Source of the DNA: Frankiaceae bacterium | GTDB taxonomy: Bacteria > Actinomycetota > Actinomycetes > JADGOU01 | Direction of reading: 5' to 3' | NCBI GenBank assembly: GCA_017882835.1 | Contig: JADGOU010000145.1 | Location: 1-7,259, forward strand | Length of the DNA stretch: 7,259 bases | In this document: positions 1 to 4,783 of the stretch, piece by piece | Layout: the number at the start of each line of letters is the position of its first letter | Numbering within the stretch: the first letter of the stretch is position 1 | The notes under the pieces: generated by a model | Told to the model about the DNA's origin: nothing | Database searches by the model: none | What the model saw: the letters and a program-made list of their open reading frames with translations, nothing else | Translations under genes and position numbers: made by a program

Positions 1-150
1 GCCCCAGCCGCCGTACCGGACAGCGACCCGGCCCAGCCGGTATCGCTGAGTGCCCCCACACCTGCACGGCCGTGGGTCTGTGGCGCCCAGCGGGAGCAAC
101 AGCTCTTCGGCCGTCCCGCAATCGCGACAGCGGAACTCATAGACCGGCAC
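1..150 (-). CDS. FmdB-family zinc-ribbon protein, N-terminal part (cut by window edge)
   Basis: The first 50 codons of a minus-strand gene run off the left edge of the window. Translation starts MPVYEFRCRDCG, the typical start of the FmdB/CxxC zinc-ribbon family (small putative regulatory or metal-binding proteins, usually 50-110 residues, biochemical role mostly unknown). The first zinc knuckle is C8-x2-C11. The second pair reads C29-x-C31, followed by Gly-Gly, one residue shorter than the usual CxxC. Further on, VRYGGWG resembles the aromatic/glycine stretch that follows the ribbon in actinobacterial members. The GTG start at 150 is chosen because it gives the conserved MP-x-YE start and has an AGGGAG ribosome site (155-160) four bases upstream. 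It is co-oriented with crgA but 133 bases downstream of it, so it may have its own promoter. Family assignment is fairly sure; function is unknown. Confidence 0.8.
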   Translation of the reverse strand, partial: MPVYEFRCRDCGTAEELLLPLGATDPRPCRCGGTQRYRLGRVAVRYGGWG

Positions 151-204
151 TGCGCTCCCTTCGCTGGAGGTCGCACCTGACGCCTTCCCAGCCGGGCGTC
201 CTGG

Positions 205-223
205 TTGTCCCCAGTGTGGACAA
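205..223. promoter_or_regulatory. Inverted pair of DnaA-box-like nonamers
   Basis: The minus strand reads TTGTCCACA at 223-215, an exact match to the DnaA box consensus known for Streptomyces and mycobacteria. The plus strand reads TTGTCCCCA at 205-213, one base off. The two boxes sit back to back with one base between them and form a TTGTCC-N7-GGACAA dyad. They lie in the non-coding gap, 55-73 bases upstream of the zinc-ribbon start. This locus is usually near dnaA and oriC, so DnaA binding is plausible, either as local transcription control or as a satellite box cluster. The match is seen directly; binding is inferred. It could instead be the operator of an ordinary dimeric regulator. Confidence 0.5.
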
Positions 224-234
224 GTGCTGTGTAT

Positions 235-268
235 GAATGACATCGGTGTGGTTACGCCTATGTCATTC
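235..268. repeat. Perfect 9-bp inverted repeat downstream of crgA
   Basis: GAATGACAT (235-243) is the exact reverse complement of ATGTCATTC (260-268), and 16 bases separate the arms. One mismatch inward, a further two G-C pairs (245-246 with 257-258) can form. The dyad starts 16 bases past the crgA stop, where a terminator would be expected, but the stem is AT-rich and no T-run follows on either strand. A regulator operator for the downstream zinc-ribbon gene is an equal possibility. The structure is seen; the role is open. Confidence 0.45.
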
Positions 269-283
269 TGGCGTGAATCGACC

Positions 284-535
284 TCAACGCCACTGGGTCG
301 AGAGCCCGAAGCCGATGATGATGAAGCCGAACCCCGCCACGAGGTTCCAGTTGCCCAGGGCGGACAGTCCCGGTGTGGCCCCGCCGCCGATGTAGAAGAC
401 GACCAGCCAGGCGACGCCGAGGAGGAAGAAGGCGACCATCACCGGTGCCAGCCAGCGCGGGCTCGGTCGCTTCTTCGCAGAGCGGACCGGCGGCGGCGTG
501 TAAGCCGCCTGTCGACGGATGCGGGACTTCGGCAC
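284..535 (-). CDS. crgA: Cell division protein CrgA
   Basis: An 83-residue membrane protein of the CrgA family. In Streptomyces, CrgA restrains FtsZ-ring formation during sporulation; in mycobacteria it is a divisome scaffold that binds FtsZ, FtsQ, FtsI and CwsA. The layout is typical: a basic N-terminus beginning MPKSRIRR with a Pro-rich stretch (TPPP, 13-16), transmembrane helix 1 at about 29-49, a short Gly-rich loop, a conserved NWN (62-64), and helix 2 at about 65-79, ending GLSTQWR. Length matches the family (about 80-95). It starts at a GTG with an AGGAG ribosome site (542-546) six bases upstream. It is transcribed divergently from the DUF881 gene, the same arrangement as Rv0011c/Rv0012. 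The gene is intact and the call is firm. Confidence 0.96.
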   Translation of the reverse strand: MPKSRIRRQAAYTPPPVRSAKKRPSPRWLAPVMVAFFLLGVAWLVVFYIGGGATPGLSALGNWNLVAGFGFIIIGFGLSTQWR

Positions 536-610
536 GGGGTTCTCCTGACGGTGCGGTCAGTAGTTAGCGTAGAGCGTGCGGGCAGCGGGGTCGGCGGGAT
601 GGAGGTGGGG
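536..610. promoter_or_regulatory. Divergent promoter region between crgA and the DUF881 operon
   Basis: This is the only sizeable non-coding stretch between the two divergent starts, so promoters for both should lie here or just inside the genes. An AT-richer island at 561-571 stands out from the GC-rich flanks. It holds TAGCGT (565-570, plus strand) and TACGCT (571-566, minus strand), both fitting the TANNNT pattern of an actinobacterial -10 box. I see no convincing -35 box for either. Ribosome sites are clear: AGGAG for crgA (546-542, minus strand) and GGAGG for the DUF881 gene (601-605). The promoter assignment is inference from position and weak motifs. Confidence 0.4.
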
Positions 611-1363
611 GTGGACGTAACAACGGCCTTGCACCGGCCGCGCCGGCATGTCTGGACGGCGTTGGTTCCGATCGCCGCCTTGCTGGCCGGCGTGCTGTTT
701 GCCTCGACGGCGACGACGGCACGCGGGGGGGATCTACGCCCTGCCAGTGCGACCCAGGTGGCCGACCTGGTGGCCGCCGAGCAGCGCCGCGTCGAGGCGT
801 ACGACGCGCAAGCGCGCGCCCTGCGCGCCCAGGTGCAGGCGGCCAGTGCCCGGGCGGCCGCCCGGGACGGCCGGGTGGCGGCTGCCCGCGACGGCGCCGA
901 TGCGATAGCGCCGGCCGCGGGGCTGATGGCGGTCGCTGGCCCCGCTGTGACGGTGAGCCTGGACGACGCGCCGCGCGCCCAGGACGGCACGCTGCCCGGC
1001 CGGGCCAGCCCCGACGACCTGGTCGTACACCAGCAAGACGTGCAGGCGGTCGTGAACGCACTCTGGGCCGGCGGCGCCGAGGCAATGACGCTGATGGGCC
1101 AGCGGGTGATCGCCACCTCGGCAGTCCGCTGCGTCGGTAACACCCTGCTGCTGCACGGCGCCGTCTACTCGCCCCCCTTCACCGTGACGGCGGTCGGCGA
1201 CGTCGACGGCATGCGGGCCGCGCTGGACCGAGCGCCCGGCGTCGTGGTCTACCGTCAGTACGTCGCGGCCTACGGTCTGGGCTACTCCGTGACGACGGCC
1301 AGGAGCAAGCGGCTGCCGGCGTACGACGGGTCCCTGGAGCTGACCTCGGCCCGACCGGCGTGA
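611..1363 (+). CDS. DUF881 family membrane-anchored protein
   Basis: A 250-residue protein of the DUF881 family, the homologue by position and family of M. tuberculosis Rv0012. It has a short basic N-terminus, one transmembrane helix at about residues 15-36, a predicted coiled coil rich in Ala, Arg and Gln at about 48-93, and the DUF881 domain to the end. Landmarks include VTVSLDDAPR, DLVVHQQD followed by VNALWAGGAEA, and a stretch beginning GQRVIATSAVRC. The domain is expected outside the membrane. Its role is unknown; the company of crgA and pknB suggests division or envelope work. The GTG at 611 is preferred because GGAGG (601-605) lies five bases upstream; an in-frame ATG at 599 would add four residues. 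Further upstream the frame stays open opposite crgA, but that part is non-coding shadow. It contains a run of seven G (725-731), yet both sides stay in frame. Confidence 0.88.
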   Translation: MDVTTALHRPRRHVWTALVPIAALLAGVLFASTATTARGGDLRPASATQVADLVAAEQRRVEAYDAQARALRAQVQAASARAAARDGRVAAARDGADAIAPAAGLMAVAGPAVTVSLDDAPRAQDGTLPGRASPDDLVVHQQDVQAVVNALWAGGAEAMTLMGQRVIATSAVRCVGNTLLLHGAVYSPPFTVTAVGDVDGMRAALDRAPGVVVYRQYVAAYGLGYSVTTARSKRLPAYDGSLELTSARPA

Positions 1364-2043
1364 GGGGTTGGCGCCGCGCCGTCCATGCGGCCGGCGAGCT
1401 GATGATCACCGCCGGCGTGATCATCCTGTTGTTCGTGGGCTACGAGCTGTACTACACCGGGGTCTACACCGGCCACGAGCAGGCGGCGCTGCGGGATCGG
1501 CTCCAGCAGTCCTGGCAAGCGCCGACTGCCCCGGCGGCCAACCCAGCGTCCACCGAGCCCCTTCCCGTACCTGTTGACCTCGGCTCCGGGGTGGCAATCC
1601 TGCGGGTGCCCCGGCTCGGTGCCGACTGGGCCAAGGTCGTGGTGGAGGGCGTCGACGTGGAGGACCTGAAGAAAGGTCCCGGCCACTATCCCGGGACCGC
1701 CATGCCTGGCGAGATCGGCAACTTCGTGGTGTCCGGGCACCGCACGACGTACGGGGCTCCGTTCAACCAGCTCGACGAGGTGCACGCGGGGGACGCGGTG
1801 GTGGTGGAGACCCGAGTGCAGTGGTTCACCTACCGGGTCACCGGCGAAGACGTGGTCGCACCAAAGGCGATCGAGGTGACCTATCCGGTCCCTGGCGGCG
1901 CCACGGCGACGCCCACCCAGGCGGTGCTGACGTTCACCACCTGCAACCCCAAGTACTCCGCCAGCCAGCGCCTGGTGCTGCACGGGCTGTTGGAGTCGAC
2001 GCAACCCAAGTCGGCCGGCCCCCCGCCGGCGCTGCGGGGCTGA
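1360..2043 (+). CDS. srtE: Class E sortase (membrane transpeptidase)
   Basis: A 227-residue sortase that would cleave a C-terminal sorting signal of exported proteins and join them to peptidoglycan. An N-terminal signal-anchor helix (about 14-33) is followed by a Pro/Ala-rich linker (53-72) and the sortase beta-barrel (about 73-212). The catalytic triad is visible: His127 in VSGHRTTYGAPF, Cys195 in TFTTCNPKYS and Arg204 in SASQRL. The TFTTCNP form and the location next to the DUF881 gene and trpG match the actinobacterial class E sortases SrtE1/SrtE2 of Streptomyces coelicolor, which anchor chaplins and prefer LAxTG-like signals. No substrate gene is in this window. Its GTG overlaps the upstream stop (GTGA, 1360-1363) and lacks a ribosome site, so translation is probably coupled. 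Only one sortase is present here, while S. coelicolor has two in tandem. Confidence 0.92.
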   Translation: MRGWRRAVHAAGELMITAGVIILLFVGYELYYTGVYTGHEQAALRDRLQQSWQAPTAPAANPASTEPLPVPVDLGSGVAILRVPRLGADWAKVVVEGVDVEDLKKGPGHYPGTAMPGEIGNFVVSGHRTTYGAPFNQLDEVHAGDAVVVETRVQWFTYRVTGEDVVAPKAIEVTYPVPGGATATPTQAVLTFTTCNPKYSASQRLVLHGLLESTQPKSAGPPPALRG

Positions 2044-2044
2044 T

Positions 2045-2314
2045 GTGTACGCGTGGATCTGGCGCCGGCTGCCCGGCCGCCGGCCGGCCAAGATAACCGC
2101 CGCCGTGGCGCTGCTGGCCGCCGCCGTGGCGCTGCTGTTCCTGGTCGTGTTCCCCTACGTCGAGCCGCGGCTGCCGTTCAACCAGGTCACTGTCACGCCG
2201 CATGGCGGGGACGCTCCAAACATGGTCCCGGCCGGCCCGAGCGGTGCTTCCACCGGTGGGCCCAGCCGTGCACCCAGCGGTGCCCCCAGCGCGACCCGCA
2301 CAATGACCGGGTGA
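2045..2314 (+). CDS. Small single-pass membrane protein of unknown function
   Basis: An 89-residue protein I cannot assign to a named family. It has a basic N-terminus (RRLPGRRPAK), one hydrophobic helix at about residues 18-41 that ends in FPYVEPRLPFNQVTV, and a low-complexity tail rich in Gly, Pro, Ser and Ala (about 54-89). The positive-inside rule would place the tail outside the cell. The GTG start comes one base after the sortase stop, and its TGA overlaps the next start (GTGA, 2311-2314). That tight packing, and a conserved-looking PYVEPRLPF motif after the helix, argue that it is a real gene. A competing ATG at 2043 in another frame opens only a short run of 17 codons. Position suggests an envelope role alongside the sortase, but nothing in the protein shows what it does. 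Confidence 0.75.
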   Translation: MYAWIWRRLPGRRPAKITAAVALLAAAVALLFLVVFPYVEPRLPFNQVTVTPHGGDAPNMVPAGPSGASTGGPSRAPSGAPSATRTMTG

Positions 2315-3015
2315 GCCGGATCCTCGTCATCGACAACTACGACAGCTTTGTGTTCAACCTGGTGCAGTACCTCGGCCAGCTCGGCGCGCAGTGCGTCGTC
2401 CGGCGCAACGACCAGGTGGCGATAGCCGATGTGGCTGCCCTCGCCGTCGACGGCGTGCTGCTGAGTCCCGGCCCCGGTACGCCGGAGCAGGCCGGAGTCT
2501 GCGTGCCGCTGATCCAGGCGTTGGCGGGTCGGGTGCCGCTGCTGGGCGTGTGCCTCGGGCACCAGGCAATCGCGGTCGCGTACGGCGCCACGGTCGGGCG
2601 GGCGCCAGAGCTGCTGCACGGCAAGACCAGCCAGGTGCACCACACCGACCGCGGCGTGCTCACCGGGTTGCCGAACCCGTTCACCGCCACCCGGTACCAC
2701 TCGCTGGCGGTGGACGAGAACACGCTGCCGCCCGAGCTCGAGGTCACGGCGCGGACCGACAGTGGCGTCGTCATGGCGCTGCGGCACCGCGCCGTCGCGG
2801 TGGAGGGGGTGCAGTTCCACCCGGAGTCGGTGCTCACCGAGTGCGGCCATGTGCTGCTGGCCGCTTGGCTGGAGCAGTGCGGCGACAGCGGGCCGCGCCA
2901 ACTGGCGCCCGCGCTGTCCGCCCGCGTGGAGGAGCGTCGCCGGGCCGTCAGCGTCGGACCGGACTGCCAGGGCCGACGGTCGCAGCTCAGGGCAGCCGGG
3001 TCGGCTAGGGGATAG
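2311..3015 (+). CDS. trpG: Anthranilate / aminodeoxychorismate synthase component II (glutamine amidotransferase)
   Basis: A 234-residue class I glutamine amidotransferase. It hydrolyses glutamine and passes ammonia to component I (TrpE or PabB), which aminates chorismate for tryptophan or folate. Evidence: an ILVIDNYDSFVFNLVQYL start, the LLSPGPGTP oxyanion loop (50-58), the nucleophile Cys81 in GVCLGHQ, the TATRYHSLAV motif (125-134), and His170/Glu172 in VQFHPES. All catalytic residues are present. Component I is not in the window, so TrpG and PabA cannot be told apart; the M. tuberculosis gene at this position (Rv0013) is named trpG, while many actinobacterial copies are called PabA. An Arg-rich tail of about 40 residues follows the domain. 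The GTG start is read from a GTGA overlap without a ribosome site, pointing to coupling. Its 3' end overlaps pknB by 11 bases. Confidence 0.95.
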   Translation: MSRILVIDNYDSFVFNLVQYLGQLGAQCVVRRNDQVAIADVAALAVDGVLLSPGPGTPEQAGVCVPLIQALAGRVPLLGVCLGHQAIAVAYGATVGRAPELLHGKTSQVHHTDRGVLTGLPNPFTATRYHSLAVDENTLPPELEVTARTDSGVVMALRHRAVAVEGVQFHPESVLTECGHVLLAAWLEQCGDSGPRQLAPALSARVEERRRAVSVGPDCQGRRSQLRAAGSARG

Positions 3016-3027
3016 TCGGCGACCCGG
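2996..3027. terminator. Candidate bidirectional terminator spanning the trpG/pknB convergent overlap
   Basis: CCGGGTCG (2996-3003) is the exact reverse complement of CGACCCGG (3020-3027), giving an 8-bp GC-rich stem with a 16-base loop. The loop holds both stop codons: the pknB stop at 3007-3005 on the minus strand and the trpG stop at 3013-3015. No T-run follows on either strand, so it would be the U-tail-less kind often proposed for actinobacteria. There is no other room for a terminator, since the genes overlap. The inverted repeat is seen; termination is inferred. Confidence 0.5.
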
Positions 3028-4783
3028 ATGGCACCGTCGAGGGGGATGCCGGTGACTGGCTGGGCGTCGGTGTCGGCGTTGCCGTGGGCGACCGGCTCGG
3101 CGGAACCGACGGCGTCGGGGTTGGCGGGGGCGACAGCGTGGGCGGTGCCGGGACCGCCACCACCAGGGTCACCGTCGAGCCCGGCCGGGCGCGACCGGTG
3201 GGGTTCTGGGCTACCACGGTGTCCGCCGCCACGCTGGCGTCGGCCCGAGATGTCAGGTCCACGACGAAGCCGGCGTCCTGCAGGCGGGCGGTGGCCGTGA
3301 CCCGATCCAGGCCGGTGACCGAGGGAACGGCCACCAGGCCGGAGGAGACGGCCAGCGAGACCTTGGTTCCGGCCGCGACCGACGTGCCGGCGATCGGCAC
3401 GCTGCGCAGGACCTGCCCGGCCGGAGCCGGGTCGTCCTGCGTGGTGAGGTCGCCCGGCGCCAGCTTCGCGTCCGTCAGAGCCTGGATGGCGGCGTTTCGG
3501 CTCAACCCGCTGACGACCGGTACCGGGACCATCTCGATGCCTTTGGACACCGTGACGTCCACCGTCGCCCCCGGCTTGACCAGGATCCGCGGCAACGGGC
3601 TCTGGTCGAGCACGGTGTCGACCGGTCGGTCGCTGAAGACCCCGGTGACCTGCCCGAGCCGTAGCCGGGCACGCTGCAACGAGGCGCTCGCGTCGGCGAG
3701 GGACGAGTCCACTAACGCCGGTGTGGACACGTCCTGGGCGCTGCCCCGACTCCCGCTCAGCACCCCGCTGAACGCCAGGACCACGGCAATCCCGATCAGC
3801 AACAGCGCGGCCAGCAGCCACCACAGCCCGCGCCGGTTCCGCTCCCCGGTAACCGGCGGTAGCAGGGTCGCCCCCTCGGGCGGCGTCGGGTCGAGGACGC
3901 CAGGCGAGAGCAGCGGCGTCGCCTCCACCGGGATTCCGGCCAGTGCCCGCCGCAGGTCCGCGCGCATCTCCTCCGCGCTCTGGTAGCGGTTGGCGGGGTT
4001 CTTGGCCATGGCTTTGAGGACGATCGCGTCCATGGCGCCGGTCAGTTCGGCGTCGTACGCCGAGGGCGGCACCGCATTCTGGCGGACGTGCTGGTAGGCC
4101 ACCGCGACCGGTGAGTCGCCGGTGAACGGCGGGGTGCCACACAGCAGCTCATACAGCAGGCACCCGGTGGAGTAGACGTCGCTGCGGGCGTCGACGTGTT
4201 CACCCCGGGCCTGCTCCGGGGACAGGTACTGGGCGGTCCCGACGACGGCGGCGGTCTGGGTCGCCGTGCCCGCCGCCGCAGCCAGCGCCCGGGCGATGCC
4301 GAAATCCATCACCTTGACCTCGCCGGTCCGGGTGACCATGACGTTGCCCGGCTTGACGTCGCGGTGCACGATGCCGGCTCGGTGGCTGAACTCCAGGGCG
4401 TCGCAGACGTCGGCGACGATCTCCAACGCGCGGGCCGGGAGCACTCGGCCGTGGTCGTGCAGGATGTCCTGCAGCGTCCGGCCGTCGACGTACTCCATCA
4501 CGATGTAGGGGACGAGCGGCCCGCGCGGCGGGTCCAGGTGGTCCTCGCCGGTGTCGTAGACCGAGACGATGGCCGGGTGGTTCAGCGATGCGGCCGCCTG
4601 CGCCTCGCGCCGGAACCGGGCCAGGAAGGACGGGTCGCGGGCCAGGTCCGCGCGCAGGACCTTGACGGCGACCTCCCGGCCGAGTCGGATGTCGCGGCCG
4701 TAGAAGACCTCGGCCATCCCGCCGTACCCCAGCGTGCGGCCCAGCTCGTACCGACCCCCGAGCCGGTGCTCGGCGGTGGTCAT
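3005..4783 (-). CDS. pknB: PASTA-domain serine/threonine protein kinase PknB
   Basis: A 592-residue transmembrane Ser/Thr kinase of the PknB/Stk1 type, which senses wall precursors and phosphorylates division and peptidoglycan-synthesis proteins. The kinase domain is about 10-280: glycine loop GYGGMAEV (19-26), Lys41 in VAVKVL, HRDVKPGN (140-147, catalytic Asp142), DFG (160-162), and activation-loop Thr175/Thr177 in TQTAAVVGTAQYLSPEQ, matching the autophosphorylated Thr171/Thr173 of M. tuberculosis PknB. A juxtamembrane linker leads to one transmembrane helix (about 319-340) and three PASTA repeats (about 352-415, 416-481, 482-545). M. tuberculosis PknB has four. The last 47 residues are a Pro/Ser/Thr-rich tail beyond the PASTA region. 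The start ATG overlaps the pknA stop (ATGA, 4780-4783) with no ribosome site, so it should be translated with pknA. Confidence 0.97.
   Translation of the reverse strand: MTTAEHRLGGRYELGRTLGYGGMAEVFYGRDIRLGREVAVKVLRADLARDPSFLARFRREAQAAASLNHPAIVSVYDTGEDHLDPPRGPLVPYIVMEYVDGRTLQDILHDHGRVLPARALEIVADVCDALEFSHRAGIVHRDVKPGNVMVTRTGEVKVMDFGIARALAAAAGTATQTAAVVGTAQYLSPEQARGEHVDARSDVYSTGCLLYELLCGTPPFTGDSPVAVAYQHVRQNAVPPSAYDAELTGAMDAIVLKAMAKNPANRYQSAEEMRADLRRALAGIPVEATPLLSPGVLDPTPPEGATLLPPVTGERNRRGLWWLLAALLLIGIAVVLAFSGVLSGSRGSAQDVSTPALVDSSLADASASLQRARLRLGQVTGVFSDRPVDTVLDQSPLPRILVKPGATVDVTVSKGIEMVPVPVVSGLSRNAAIQALTDAKLAPGDLTTQDDPAPAGQVLRSVPIAGTSVAAGTKVSLAVSSGLVAVPSVTGLDRVTATARLQDAGFVVDLTSRADASVAADTVVAQNPTGRARPGSTVTLVVAVPAPPTLSPPPTPTPSVPPSRSPTATPTPTPSQSPASPSTVPSGSPTIP
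3008..3148 (-). repeat. Low-complexity Pro/Ser/Thr coding tract, C-terminus of PknB
   Basis: Codons 546-592 of pknB form a degenerate repeat of Pro, Ser and Thr (for example PTPTPSQSPASPS). It lies outside the membrane, after the last PASTA repeat. At DNA level it shows as runs of GGCG/GTCGG-type units on the plus strand. It may act as a spacer through the wall or carry O-linked sugars; both are inference. Confidence 0.7.

Noticed and set aside
224..598. In-frame upstream extension of the DUF881 gene by 129 codons, starting at GTG 224
   Set aside because: It runs antisense to the whole of crgA, has an acidic/Arg-rich composition typical of GC-rich shadow frames, and lies upstream of a clear GGAGG ribosome site at 601-605.
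725..731. Run of seven G in the DUF881 gene, as a possible frameshift or phase-variable site
   Set aside because: The membrane helix before it and the coiled coil after it are in the same frame, so there is no sign of a shift; a run of seven G is common at this GC content.
3084..3986. 300-codon open frame on the plus strand, opposite pknB
   Set aside because: Antisense to the PASTA and membrane region of pknB, with no domain and no ribosome site that I can see.
2337..4142. 601-codon open frame on the minus strand
   Set aside because: It overlaps pknB out of frame and trpG antisense, with low-complexity Arg/Gly/Pro composition and no recognisable domain; it is a shadow of GC-rich coding DNA.
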